A stretch of DNA of 64,000 bases, from NCBI GenBank assembly GCA_029379385.1, contig CM055613.1:15456001-15520000 (forward strand), given 5' to 3'. The notes beneath the pieces are model-generated. The model did no database searches and had not been told where the DNA came from. It saw only the letters and a list, made by a program, of their open reading frames with translations. The translations under genes were made by a program, and so were the position numbers. The stretch is from Quillaja saponaria. Taxonomy: Eukaryota; Streptophyta; Magnoliopsida; Fabales; Quillajaceae. This document shows, in pieces, positions 39,150 through 51,495 of this stretch. Positions within the stretch are counted from its first letter, which is position 1. The number at the start of each line of letters is the position of its first letter.

Positions 39150-40311
39150 TCATGTTAATGACAATAAACAAGTAGATAAATCTCATAAAAGTTTAAGTCA
39201 TAATAAACGAATAATATTTTTAAAATTCTAATTATAATATAAAAACTATACTATGAATATTTCTTTTAATTCATAATATTTTTTTGAAAAAAATCATTTA
39301 TAAAATTGTGAGAAATTAAAAAAATTATTATAATTATTTGTAACTTGTTAATTAAAATATTAAAATAAATAAATAAATCTAGAGTACAAATTGAAAAAGA
39401 ATTAGGACAAAAAATTAATAATCATAAAATAATTGTAATCCTATTAATATTAAAATGGAAAAAGAACTGGCACATAAGTAAAAATATAATAAAATGAAAA
39501 CCAATAGTCTATTTTTACTAAAAAATTCTTGTAAATGTGCATTAATGGTTGAATTTAGTAGGTAGATACTATGCTAAATTTAATTAAATTTGGTAAAAAA
39601 AAATTATGATATGATTTAAAAGAATTTACACATTGCTTCAACATTAGCATATAAGTTTTATTACTAGCCATGATTTACGTGCAATGAAAAATTAGTAATA
39701 AACGTAAGGGTATTGAAGTTAATAAATTTATTTCCACTAAGCCACTTTTATATTGATAAACAAATAGCTAATTTTAACAAAAAAATACTCATAAATTTAT
39801 AATTTTTTTTAAAAAATTCTTAAGATGGAAAAATAATTAAAAGATAAAACAACAATATTATAATCATAGAAACAACACTCTAAATATTTTTTTAACTAAT
39901 AGGTTTTTTTTTTTTTAGAAAAAATTAATTCATACATTTAGGAAGAAATTAAAAAATTATAATTATTTTATGAACTTATTAAACAAAAAAATTGAGAAAT
40001 TCAATCTTAACTAATATTGTCATATAATATTGAAAAATAATAATTTTTTATGTATTAAAAGTTAAAATAATAATATTATAATCATGAAATATATTCTTAA
40101 TATTTCTTTAATTTATAATATTGCCTAAAGTTTTAATTCATATATTTGAGAAAAATTAAGAAAAGTATGTTTATTATTATAAACTTAATAAAAAAAAAAA
40201 AAACTGAAAATTTTAATTTTGATTATAATTGACATATAATTATTGAAAAATTATATATTTATTAGGAGAATAATTAGTAAAACAGAAAAAAAAAATAGTA
40301 CTAAAAAAATT
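39150..40311 (-). mobile_element. Helitron-like element, copy 2, left part
   Basis: Closely related to the elements at 13324 and 44006. Shared blocks include CTCTTAATATTTCTTTTAATT-like stretches, ACTTATTAAACAAAAAAATT and TTGACATATAATTATTGAAAA variants. The homology is interrupted at 40311 by a TIR element and resumes at 43845. The left end lacks a clear terminal hairpin, so it is truncated or diverged. Confidence 0.55.
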
Positions 40312-40485
40312 AGGGTGCCTTTATTACCACAGCCAAAAACTTTATAGCAACGTGCTTAATTATTTAAATAGAAAATAATACCCTCAATTTGTTTTTAATA
40401 TTTATTATTTACAGTATTAGTTAAAAAAAAAAAAAAACAAACTCTTCTTCAGCAAGTGTTTAGTGGTGTTAAAAGCATTACAGAG

Positions 40486-42453
40486 GTGAACCAAACTCTA
40501 ATTGTTCTCATCCCGAAAAAATGAGAACCTCGGAGAAACCTCTCCATTTTCGGCCGAATTAGCCTTTGTAATGTGGTGTATAAATTGGTCACAAAGGTTA
40601 TTGTTAATCGGTTGAAGCATATTCTTCCTTTCGTGGTGTCTCCTAACCAGACAAGTTTTGTTCCAGGAAGACATATTCAAGATAACATCATTGTGGCTTC
40701 AGGAATTAATCCACTCAATACGAAGTATGAAAGGCAAAACAGGTTTCATGGCAATCAAAATAGATTTGGAGAAAGCGTATGATCGGTTAGGATTGGGGCT
40801 TTACTTGAGGATACTTTGATAAGGCTTGGTATTCCCCGGAATATGATCCGAATTATTTTGGATTGTATTTCCTCTCATACAATGCAAATATTGTGGAATG
40901 GTAATAAGTTGGACAGCTTTAAACCTACTCGTGGAGTTAGGCAAGGTGATCCAATTTCACCTTATCTTTTCGTTTTGTGCCTAGAAAGATTAACTCATTT
41001 GATTCAAGGTCAAGTTGAACATGGTGAGTGGATTCCTATGAGAGTTGGTAGACAAGGCCCACTAATTTCACACCTTATGTTCGCGGATGATCTTATCCTT
41101 TTTGTTGAAGCCTCGGTGAACCAAATGGGGGTAATTCGTAAAACACTTGAGTTATTTTGTGGAGCATCGAGGCAAAAGGTGAATGAATCAAAGACTCATG
41201 TTTATTTCTCTAAAAATATTCAACATCATGAAATGGAAAGCATCACTGCTGGTTGTAGTTTCAAAGTAACTGATAATTTGGGCATGTACTTGGGTATTCC
41301 TATCCACCATGCAAAGGTGACAAAGAGAACATTTGAGTATGTGGTGGAGAGAGTCCGTAGTAGGCTCTCAGGATGGAAAGCAAACCATTTATCTCTAGCT
41401 GGAAGAATTACTTTGGCACAGTCGGTAATAATGGCAATGCCCAGCTATGTAATGCTAACAAATAAAATTCCTCAAGAAACTTTCCATGAGATTGAAAAGC
41501 TTTGTAGGAATTTTATTTGGGGAGATACTGAGAATAAGAAGAGAATTCACTTGATAAATTGGCAAACTTTATGCAGAAGTAAATTAGAAGGAGGTCTTGG
41601 ACTGAGACCGTTGCAACTTATGAATAATGCATGTTTGATGAAGCTTGGTTGGGGTATTGTTTCAAAACAGCAGGGCTTATGGATAGAGGTGCTTTCTCAC
41701 AAGTATATCATTCCTCGGGGAAGGGATAATACTATTCAAAGACGCAGTACTGATTCTCACTTGTGGAAATCTATAGTAAATGTGTGGGATAGTTTGATGA
41801 TGGGTATACGTTGGAGTTTAGGTGATGGGCATAAAACTCAATTTTGGTTGGATAATTGGTTGGATATAGAAAGGCCTCTTATTTATCATGCTTCAAGTCA
41901 AATTCCTGAAACTGACATTAACAAGTCGGTTTCCTGTTATTGCAATAATGGAGAGTGGGACTGGGATGTAATTGGGTCCGTACTTCCAGTTTCAATTTGT
42001 AGCAAAATCAAAGGGATTCCTGTTCCTTCTGACTCGGGTGGAATGGATATGAAAGTGTGGGGGTTGACTACTAACGGAAATTTCACGATAAAATTTGCCT
42101 ATCATAGCCTTGAATCCGTTAGTATACAAGATAGTATGAGCAGACTATGGAATCTAGTATGGAAGTGGCCTGGTCCGCAAAGAATTAAAACTTTTTTATG
42201 GCTTATAGTACATAACAGGATCATGACCAATGAAGAATGGGCTAGAAGGGGTTGTGCACAAACACCTTCGTGTGGGCGTTGCCTAGCTCAAAATGAAAGC
42301 ATCCTTCATTGCCTTAGGGACTGCCCTTTCTCGCATGGTGTTTGGATCAAGTTAGTGAAAGGAAAGTCTCTTAGTTTATTTTTTGGGACTAATATAATAG
42401 ATTGGATTAAACTTTGCCTCACAAAGGAAATTGGAATGCATGAGGTAGATTGA
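40486..42453 (+). pseudogene. L1 LINE reverse transcriptase and zf-RVT region (disrupted)
   Basis: This would copy the LINE RNA into DNA at the target site. Visible RT blocks include [18 protein letters not shown] (40573-40782 frame), then GVRQGDPISPYLFVLCLERL and the catalytic FADD in MFADDLILF. A C-terminal zf-RVT-like region follows, with CGRCLAQNESILHCL and DCPFSHGVW. The reading frame is broken near 40520 (frameshift and stop), between 40782 and 40816 (around [10 protein letters not shown]), and by an in-frame TGA at 42451-42453. The main open part, 40816-42453, is 545 codons, so decay is modest. No endonuclease domain is present. Confidence 0.88.
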
Positions 42454-42468
42454 GGAATAACATTTGGA

Positions 42469-43152
42469 GTGGCGGTTTGGTATTTGTGGAAATGGCGTAA
42501 CCAACAAATCTTTGAAGAAAACTTCACTCCTCCTTGGAACTCGGTGTCTATCATTATGACTATGGTCAGTGAAATTACTAAGTCTTTGCTCCCTGAGAAT
42601 GGAGTATTGGTGGAACATAGGAAGACTTGTGTACTACTTCGTTGGATTATGCCTCCGGATGGTTGGGTAACCCTTAATACTGATGGTTCTAGCAGAGGAA
42701 ATCCAGGGGTGAGTGGAGCAGGAGGTCTTCTGAGAAACTCTGATGGGAACTGGTTAGCTGGCTTTGCAGTTGCTCTAGGGGTTTGTAGTTCAACAAGTGC
42801 TGAGCTTTGGGCAGTTTTCCATGGCCTGAGGCTTGCGTGGAAGCTCGAGTTTAAGAAGGTGATGATGGAAGTAGATTCAAAGACAGTGGCTGCCTATTTG
42901 TCAAATGAGAACAATGGTGCAAATTTACACAGATCGTTAATAGCCAGAATTCAAAAAATTATGGCACAAGATTGGAATGTTCAGGTTCGACATGTTTACA
43001 GGGAACGTAATACTTGTGCAGACTGGTTAGCAACAAATGCTGCAGATGGTAGGATAGATTCTAATCATCTAGTGTGCCCTCCTGAAGATCTGGAGCTGCA
43101 ATTACTTAGAGACTTATTAGGAGTAGCTCGGTATCGTGTTATTTCGTCTTAG
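42469..43152 (+). pseudogene. L1 LINE RNase H domain
   Basis: In the same frame as the RT segment and separated from it only by the TGA at 42451-42453. The 227 codons contain a full RNase H fold signature: NTDGSSRGNPGVSGAGGLL (first Asp), AELWAVFHGL (Glu), MEVDSKTVAAYL (Asp) and VRHVYRERNTCADWLA (His/Asp). An acquired C-terminal RNase H is typical of many plant L1 LINEs. A stop codon follows at 43150-43152 and the poly-A tail lies about 75 bp later. Confidence 0.88.
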
Positions 43153-43844
43153 TATTCCTTGTTTCTTTTCTTGGTCTTAGTTTTCCTTGCTTCTTTTCTT
43201 AGCCGTGAGGCCCGTTTATTCTACCAAAAAAAAAAAAAAAAACTATTTATTATTCTCTTCCTGTTTCTCCCTCTTCCCCCATCCCCTCCTTACTAGCCTC
43301 CATACTATCTAATGCTCATTCTCATTCTGTTTGAGGTTAGCTTTTAGATTTATTAATTTTGCATCTCTCTTCCATTATCTCTACTTTCAAATGAGACAAG
43401 ATTTGAGTTGATCTATTAGCCACCAAATCACATATCAAGATAGAGCGAAATTTTTTTTTCTTTTTCTAGATGACTTTAGTTCAACGTGCAAATTGTTTTT
43501 TTATTTTCTTTTTTTCTAATACAATTAATCAATTGATTGATTCCGTTTTCTTACAATTACTCGGGTGTTTATGAGCTTTTGGTCATGAAAATTATTAGGA
43601 AAAACAAGACAATATGGCCTCCTTCCTATAGAATTCATCGAAAAAAGCATGCCAAACCCGATGAAGAGGAATATTGTTAATGAATGGAGTTTTGTTGAGA
43701 GACAAATGAAGATAGTAAATAAGAGAGAAAGAGTCGTTGGTTCATTGTGTTAGTTTCCAACTCTTATTCTCTTGAAGTGTAATTTAGTCTATATTTAATA
43801 CAAATATAATTTTTGACTGTGGCAATAAGGCCACCTAAAAATTT

Positions 43845-44004
43845 TAGTACTGTTGATATTAAAATGGAAAATATTAGAAAAATAGAATTTAAAAAAGTTT
43901 ATTTGAAGTAAAATAATAATTAATAGTAACTATGTAATAATAAAAACTAATATGAATACTTAAGAAAATAAATTTTTTTTATCATTAAGCTACTTTTATA
44001 TATA
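43845..44004 (-). mobile_element. Helitron-like element, copy 2, right part
   Basis: Homology resumes after the TIR element (GTTGATATTAAAATGGAAAA, TATGTAATAATAAAAACTAA) and ends TACTTTTATATATA directly against the terminus of copy 3. It is truncated there and lacks the last TCTATA end. Confidence 0.55.
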
Positions 44005-44005
44005 A

Positions 44006-45275
44006 CTAACTTTCGTGGCACACGCGCTATGCATGAATCATGATTATGATATATAAATATATATGCTCATCCACAATCGATATACATATCCATTAAATTA
44101 TAGTTAATAAAAAATAATACTCCATGTTAATTACATCAAAAAATAGATAAAGTCAATAAAAAATCTAATTTATAGTATAAGCATATAATTTTTTAAAATT
44201 GTAAAGATGAAAAAAGTAATTAACACAACTATAAAAATTATACTCTTAATATTTCTTTTAATTCATTACATTTATTTTAAAAAATTAATATATAATATAA
44301 TTTTTATAACTTATTAAATAAATTTTTTTTGAGAAATTCAACTTTAATTTCTATTGATATATTGACAAATTATAAATTTATTAATATTGAAAAGAATTAG
44401 GAAAAAAAGTATATCTATAGTCATAAAACAATTATAATTCTATTAATATTAAAACTGAGAAAAAAATTAGGAAAGAAGTGAAAAAAAATAAAAATAGTCT
44501 ATTTGAAGTAAAATTAATTAAAAAGATACTTATGTAATAGTAAAACTCCTATAGGGTATTTGAAAAAATAAATTTCTTTCACCAAATCACTTTTATATTC
44601 CTAGACAAATAGATAAAACAATAATATTATTATCATGAAAACTATTCTTTTAATATTTTAAAAAAAAAATATTAATTCATAAATTTGAGAAAAACTAAAA
44701 ACATTATACTTATTAGAAATATATTAAACAAAAAGAAATTGAAGAATTCAATCTTAACTATTATTAACATATAATTATTAAAAAAAAATATTTTAAAAAA
44801 TTATAAATTAAAAGTTAGAACAACAATATTATATTCATGAAAATTATACTACTCTTAATGTTTCTTTTAATTCAGGGTAATTTCTTAAAATTTTAATTCT
44901 TAATTTGAGAATAATTAAAAAAATTATGATTATTAGGAACTTATTAAACAAGAAAATTGAGAAATTCAATCTAATTAATATTGACATATAATTATTGAAA
45001 AATTATAAATATATTAATATTGAAAATAATTGGTAAAAAAGAAATCAATATTTCTAAAACAATTACAAATCTATTGATATTAAAATGGAGAATAATTAAA
45101 AATAAGAAAACTAAAATCTCTTTATTTATAACAAAATAAAAACTAAAAAATGTACCAAAAATAAAAAAAAACTAAAGATAACTATGTAATTATAAAAACT
45201 CAGAATATTTAAGAGAATAAAAAAAATTATGTCATTAGATCACTTTTATATATAATATAGAAGTATAGATATAGA
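44006..45275 (-). mobile_element. Helitron-like element, copy 3
   Basis: On the minus strand it begins in the TATCTATATCTATAC region (right end about 45269-45275) and ends with GCGTGTGCCACG, a short hairpin, then AAAGTTAG at 44006. It abuts copy 2. The interior shares the AT-rich modules of copy 1, including ACTTATTAAACAAGAAAATT and AGGAAAGAAGTGAAAAAAAA. It has no coding content. Confidence 0.6.
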
Positions 45276-46250
45276 TATCAAATCAATAGTTCTAAAACAA
45301 TTACAATTCTATTGATATTAAAATAGAGAATAATAAAAAAAAATCAAATTAAAGAAATCAAAAATTATGTTTAATGATTGTCTTTAGTTATTTAATTTAA
45401 TTAGTGCAATTCTATCTCAGTAAATGTACAGTTAGTAACGGATCAAATGTTTTATTCCTTTGAAAAAATTATTAAGTATTAGACTATAATTCTTAACAAA
45501 AACGGCAGAGGTCTACAGAGAGAACAACATGCATGTAAACTACTTTTCATGTCACTGCAAATTCTCCGTAAAACATCATTTTCTGCTATCATTGGTGGAT
45601 TTTGGGCACCGTCAATTGTCTCGCATTATGAACACACCACAAAAAGATTAACCGACCATCTTCACAACCTAGTATATCGCAAATCTCGTTGGACACGTAC
45701 TCACCACTTAGCTAGTCAAAGTTTTGGCCATCATTGCAAGAAACAAGAGTATCAATGTTTGCCAAAAATGAATGCTAATAAAGATAAATTATGGAAGCTA
45801 ATATTCAATGGCATCCATTGATAAGTAGACACTCATAATATCAGCATCCACCTCATAAAAATTGATAGCATCAATATCCACATGAAGACTGATACTTCTA
45901 ATTCTTTGTAGGAAAAAAAAAAAAGACAAGACAACATCTACTACCATTAGTAATAGATAGTTCCTCACCAAAATATATATATCAATTTTAAAATAAATTA
46001 TCTAAACTAAAAACATTTAACTATAACATAACAATCATCATTAATTATATCTAATACATATTAATCAAATGTGAAAGAAACGATAAATACTAAATGTAAA
46101 TGTAATGGAATTTCAAGACCTTCAAACTCATTCTTCTAATCCATACTTCTCCCAAACTTTTTCTAGCTCAAGTCTTCAAATTTCAATTTCCTATTCTCCA
46201 TATAATCATTCACTAGACATATATATAAAAGTTGTTACATATAAGTAAAG
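45276..46250. other. Partial Helitron-like repeat, then unassigned sequence
   Basis: 45280-45350 repeats an internal piece of the Helitron-like family (AATCAATAGTTCTAAAACAA, CTATTGATATTAAAATAGAG). The following 90-codon frame at 45549-45821 has somewhat richer composition but no domain I recognise. Confidence 0.4.
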
Positions 46251-48249
46251 CTAAATTATTTTAACTGAAAATATAAAAGGAAGAAGCATTGGATAGACTG
46301 TGTAGAAAATGAAAAAATAAAAACACGAAGCACTGACCTTATTACACATAGTGATTTCTTGTGGTATGCACACACAAAGTTATTAAACAAATCAAAACCG
46401 AAGAGCAACTGAAAGAACCATTTTATCTGCAAATTTAACAGACAATGCACGAGAATGAAGGATAAAAAATATATATTATCAATCTTATAGTCAGCATCAC
46501 AGCTCTGAAAGGTTAATGAAGATTTGCATATCATACCCCATCTTTCTAAATCTGAGACTGGAAAAAAGGCAACTCATTAAGCAATGAAAATGAACTACAA
46601 GATTATTTTAAATTTTAATCTCATAGGTAAGAAGACTTCACAACTCTTCTTTAGTAAAATAATATCTTAACAATTATCCCTAGACTTTTTTATACATCTA
46701 TAAGAAGGGGATTGCAAGCAATAGACCTATAAATAATTTCAGGAACTAGCAAAGGATTTCCTTAGCTAATGATATTTGAAAGTGTACTGTAGAAAAATTT
46801 TATCAAAACTATGAAGAAAAACTAATGTATATTCTGGAAAAGTAGAAACAGAAAATAACAGATAAAAAGAATGCACATTTACAATATTCACAAAAACATT
46901 AGATAAAACTTGTATTCATGGAAGGTTGGAAACATATTACACAAACAAGGACAGATACACACACAAACACATACATGATACGTACATGATAGTTGTGTCA
47001 CCAGTTGTATTTCAGATAAACCATCTTCTTCCTCTAAGTTATTTATCATTTTCTTCCTCTTTAGTTATCTTTGATGCATGGTGTCCTCTACAATATATCT
47101 AGTTGCTTTTTTTTTTTTTTAAAGGCATAAACTAGTCATTCAAATATTTGCAATGCATTTAGAACTTAACCTATTCCAGCTTTTAAAACAATATGTATGC
47201 CTCTCAAGCGTTTCATTCTTACAGACTTTTGTAGAAGTGTACACAACATTTAAATTGGAAAGAGCAATCAATGAGACTATTCTAATCATTAGTTTATGAC
47301 AACATGCATTTAAAAATCTAAAAATGTTATATACTGATTTTCACTTCATAATTCATATTTCAATTCCTTAATGCAACTCAGATAGTTGATGAATATCTTA
47401 ATGTTTCTCTTTTTTCTTTTATTTACAATTCAAAGGTAGCAACAATAGAATAGAATACAATGACAAAATATAAGAAACCAATGAAAATGAAAGCAGTAAA
47501 AAACAACAGACAGCATCCCAGAACAGAGCCCAAAAAAACCACAACATAAGCCTTCGTTTTCAATCAATAAAGTTCAATAAAATAGAAAATCCTCAGCAAC
47601 AAAGCTTCCAACAATTTTCATAATAAAATCATTCTAAGAGCTCCCAAAAAACAACATAAAAAACTTCCAATTACAAACCAAATTTGTGAACAGTAAGTAG
47701 CCTGAAAAGTATCTTTTTTAAGAAAACAAATCATAACTTACAATCCACCATTTGATACCAAAATCAAACCCTCTAACTTCATAAACCAAGCATGAAGGAA
47801 AACCTAACCAATTCAAACCCAACAACATAAAATCATCAAAGAACCCATTGTTTTAGTCTATTGGAGTTAGCAAATTAATGAGAAAGGCAAGTTTTCATAT
47901 TAGGGATATGCATGGCTATATTTTACATAAAATTATATGAAAATGTAAACTATCCATTGGTACGTTTAACACACAAACAAAAGATTATGTTGCATTAGCA
48001 GTAAGTGCTACTTGAGCAACTAAGAGCACATTATAGACCGTCTTCTATTTTGTATTTGCTGATTCATTTCAAACCAAATCGTACCCAAGTAGTTTAAATC
48101 ATGCCATATTATGCAATTGTGTATTGCACGTGCCAAGTGCAATGAAAATATATATAACTCGGGGTATTTATAATACAAAGTCGCTTCCTTGAAAAGTTTT
48201 AGTGCAGTTAGGGGACCAAGCATATGACTCCAAAATAATAAAATATTTA
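46251..48249. other. Intergenic, no gene recognised
   Basis: About 2 kb of AT-rich sequence with only short open frames. Its composition is a little less biased than the repeat blocks. It could be an old intron or UTR-like sequence, but no coding segment supports that. Confidence 0.4.
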
Positions 48250-49240
48250 TGCATATCAATTACATTATAGTGGTTCGGGTCATGGGACTTTTGGGTAGTG
48301 TGGGTCACCATGACATCCTCAATGCTGCAGGAGGTCTGGTTGTTAATTCAGGTCGCCGGAATATGCCAATATGAGGTTGGTAATGTGATCCGGGCATTCG
48401 AAAACTAGAAGATGCTACTTCAACTACCTATTCCATAAAAGAGTTCCAGTTTTACTTTTGAGAGAGCAAAATGTGAGCATTCTCAGGTGGTTAAAAGAGT
48501 TACGGAAATACAAGAGGGCGACCGAGCTCTTCAAGTTTTCTTACCAACAATACAAAGTAACAGCAGACTCGCACTGATACTTTTTTTCTGCCATAAACAC
48601 TATCCTGAGCTCGTAGAGGCTTTAAGGTATTTGTCTCTTAAAAGGTCACCGAGGTGGACATTTATGGCATAAGTGTTCCATTCTGAACAATTCGCGGTCC
48701 ACGGGCAATTTGGCAATGTGAAACTCTATAATTCCTTGGCAGAAGGTGCCAAACTTAATGGAATGAGGCTTGCAAATTCAACTCGGGCACTGCGTTGTTT
48801 GGGAGGGTTGTACACTGTAATAGGTCTTTGAGCTGGAGAGTTGTGTGGAAGTCGAGAAACCCAAATTGTATAGTTTCCCACAGACGACGTCAATGTTAAT
48901 TCATAATTTGTCTGAGCTCAGGAAGTCTCCCCACGTGCTCTTCGGTAGTCCTTCCTAAGTGATCTGTGGACCTGTTAAAACTTCAATGATTAAGTTAGTA
49001 AGTTTCTAGAGATAAATGAATATAGAGAGAGTAAGTGAGAGATTTGAAAACCTGAATATAGGAGGGCTAAGCTTCTATATATAGATGAGAGCCTTTAATC
49101 ATGTGGTGATAAGTGTCACTACTTTAGTGGTGTCACATGTCGTTGTTGGATTGGTTTAGACCAATCTTGTATCAATAGTAACAATTCAAATGCATAGACA
49201 AAAATAAGAAGAAACTACAACACTAAAAAAATTGTTGCAA
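48250..49240. other. GC-richer unassigned block, possibly an LTR or degraded element
   Basis: About 1 kb stands out from its AT-rich surroundings in base composition (for example GGTGTCACATGTCGTTGTTG). A TATATATAGATGAGAGCC stretch at about 49077 looks TATA-like. The frame at 48487-48672 has no recognised domain. Neither inverted ends nor direct terminal repeats were found. Confidence 0.35.
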
Positions 49241-49290
49241 CATGATTGTCAGTGTAGCTTACTATTGTTGTAGTGAAATTTGTGACTGAA

Positions 49291-49405
49291 ACTGAAAAGC
49301 TCCTAAAACCATTACTTTTTTTCCCAAAAACTGAAAAGCTCCCAAAATCATACCTTTTATCCCAAAAACTGAAAAGCTCCCAAAATCATACCTTTTATCC
49401 CAAAA
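49291..49405. repeat. 38-39-bp tandem repeat, three units
   Basis: Units start at 49291, 49330 and 49368 with ACTGAAAAGCTCC and contain CATACCTTTTATCCCAAAA. The first unit is diverged and the second and third are nearly identical. Confidence 0.9.
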
Positions 49406-50052
49406 ACTTGACCATACCTTTTGAAGTTAGGCTATGACATCTTTAGTCAGATCCCTCAACTTATGAATAACTCGATCTCGAGTTGGTAAGCTGGAGTTAA
49501 GATTTTCAGCACTCTATATCAATGTACTTTGAATATATCATACTTTTTTTAATATCCTGTTCAACCAATTGACTACAACTTGCATACATCTAAATTACTT
49601 CTTTGATGTCTTTAACTTGTTCATGATAGCCAACATTCGTGCATTCTAATTGTAACTTAAATTTTCAATTCATATAATTAACATTTTGTAAAATGTCACA
49701 GTGAATCAATACAATCTTGGAATTTGTGGGTTATGGCTCATACTTTGACTCTGGTACTTGCATCTATAAATCTCCATTGCATTGAATTGAGTCTTCAGTT
49801 ATGGTCTTGATAGCTCTTAAAATTTTATGAACCCTTTAAAAAATAATCATGACAAGTATTATTTTTGTCAAATATATTTTATTGATCTGGCTTCTTATCA
49901 TCAATCATTGACACATCTTCAACATTGTAAATTAATGAAATTTTTTACCTTCATATTAATTCATAGAGGCACAAAGCTTATGAGGAATAATAGTTGTTGG
50001 TCTTAATACAAGTTGGTTTTTTACAACATTTTCAACACACTCCTTACTTTCT

Positions 50053-50652
50053 TGTTGGGAAATTTCGGACCTCCACAAGTATACACATCGGAAGCGAATA
50101 CCGAGATTCAAATTCACATCACATACACATTGGATTTAATAAATATAAATATAAAAAACACACAACAAGACATTCAACACACCATTTTTTGTGGTTTGAC
50201 AAGACACCTATCTACTCCACAAAGAGAAATCCATCTTCTTTATATTGAGAGAAATACACTGTACAAGTAATCCCTAAATTTATACCCAACAACCCTTGTA
50301 CACCTTCTCTCACCCCAAGAATACCAAGAGAATATATATACCTATCTTCTTAACCCGGTGCTCATGCACCCACCCAGAGCATCAAGAGAATAACACTTCT
50401 CTTTCTTTTCCTAGAAGCCCCCTAAGAAAGAAACCCCTCACATTTTTCTCCCCTTCTGGCCCTGCAGCTTTCCCTCTGTTACTTCCCCTATCACTCTTAG
50501 TTCGCCTCATCCATTTGCTCCCTTTTATAGATACTAGCCACCACTAATTGTCTAGTACAGTGGCTAATTTTTCTTCATCGGTGCCTAATGCACCAAAGTC
50601 TCACAAAAGGGATACCCTTTGTTAATAAGGTGGCTAAAATCATGAGCCGCCA
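50053..50652 (-). repeat. 3' LTR of the copia-type element
   Basis: In plus orientation it opens TGTTGGGAAATTTCGG and closes GAGCCGCCA. It shares long blocks with 51496-52117, such as TTTATATTGAGAGAAATACA, AAGAATACCAAGAGAATAT and GATACTAGCCACC-like sequence. Confidence 0.82.
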
Positions 50653-51478
50653 AGATAATCTCAACCTTGGCGAAAATTTTTCCACCTTCTCCACCTTGAA
50701 GATTTACATACTTGCATGCAAACACAGACCATTGGCCTTTCATTGTACCAGCTACACATTATCCAAAACAGAAAATCATGTCTAAACTCTACCTATTTCA
50801 AAACCTGTCCAATATCCATGTGTAACTAAACCCGGGTCAAATTTACTTTTTGACTCAAGAGAAGAACCTCGATTATTTTCTCCAACCAGTAGGAACCACA
50901 CCGTCTGACCTTCTAAAAAAAACTTGTACACACTATTTTTGAACAACCATTGAATCACAATATTACCTTTCAAATGATAAACCGTGACATTTTTTCCCTT
51001 TGTTTGGACCATATCACTAAAAACTACTCCTATAGCAAAACCACTATCCTTAGACAATTATTGGCTCTCTTTTAGAAGACATCACCTATGGAAGTTATAA
51101 CCCACCTCTACGATCCATAAGTACAATATCCCGGTTAACACTCAATGACTATTTCACCTCACATGACCATACTTCTTGCACTTGTAACGTTGAATGTTGT
51201 TTCCACTAACTATGGATCCAGACCTGCTACTCTCAGATCCCTTGCCAATTGTCCTTCGCTTCCCATTAGATCTATCCATGACAATTTGTTAAATAGCCAT
51301 CTTGTGTGGAACACCCTTAAATCTCAAACTGAAACTTGTGGCTCCATTCCCACCAAACAATATCCCTTGTGAATAAAGACTGTGTACCTAAACAGTAACC
51401 ATATACACGAACAGTAATGTATACTTAAACAGTAACAGTATACGCCATCAACAAGAACCTCTTGTTCATGAACCAACC

Positions 51479-51494
51479 TTGGCTCTGATACCAC
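51479..51494 (-). promoter_or_regulatory. Retrotransposon primer-binding site (tRNA-iMet)
   Basis: On the minus strand this reads GTGGTATCAGAGCCAA, the standard plant copia primer-binding sequence, one or two bases from the LTR end. Confidence 0.85.
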
Positions 51495-51495
51495 T

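Larger units (their letters stand above)
40430..43242 (+). mobile_element. 5'-truncated L1-type LINE with RNase H
   Basis: About 2.8 kb of an L1-clade plant LINE. It lacks ORF1 and the endonuclease, begins inside the RT domain, and ends with a short T-rich 3' UTR and an A17 tail (43226-43242). An 11-bp match, TATTTATTATT (40399-40409 and 43244-43254), may be its target duplication. It is weak because the region is AT-rich and leaves about 20-30 bp of unexplained sequence, including an A-run, at the 5' junction. Confidence 0.85.
40312..43836. mobile_element. hAT-like TIR element (3.5 kb including a nested LINE)
   Basis: The ends AGGGTGCCTTTATTACCACAG and (inverted) AGGTGGCCTTATTGCCACAG form a terminal inverted repeat of about 20 bp. 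They are flanked by the 8-bp near-identical repeats AAAAAATT (40304-40311) and AAAAATTT (43837-43844). The host Helitron-like homology is broken exactly here. Without the L1 LINE at about 40430-43242 the element is only about 0.7 kb and non-coding, so it was a non-autonomous DNA transposon. The 8-bp duplication favours the hAT superfamily. Confidence 0.68.

Noticed and set aside
45549..45821. 90-codon frame with fairly normal amino-acid composition
   Set aside because: Considered as a gene fragment, but no domain, splice sites or repeat-family context was recognised. Left unassigned.
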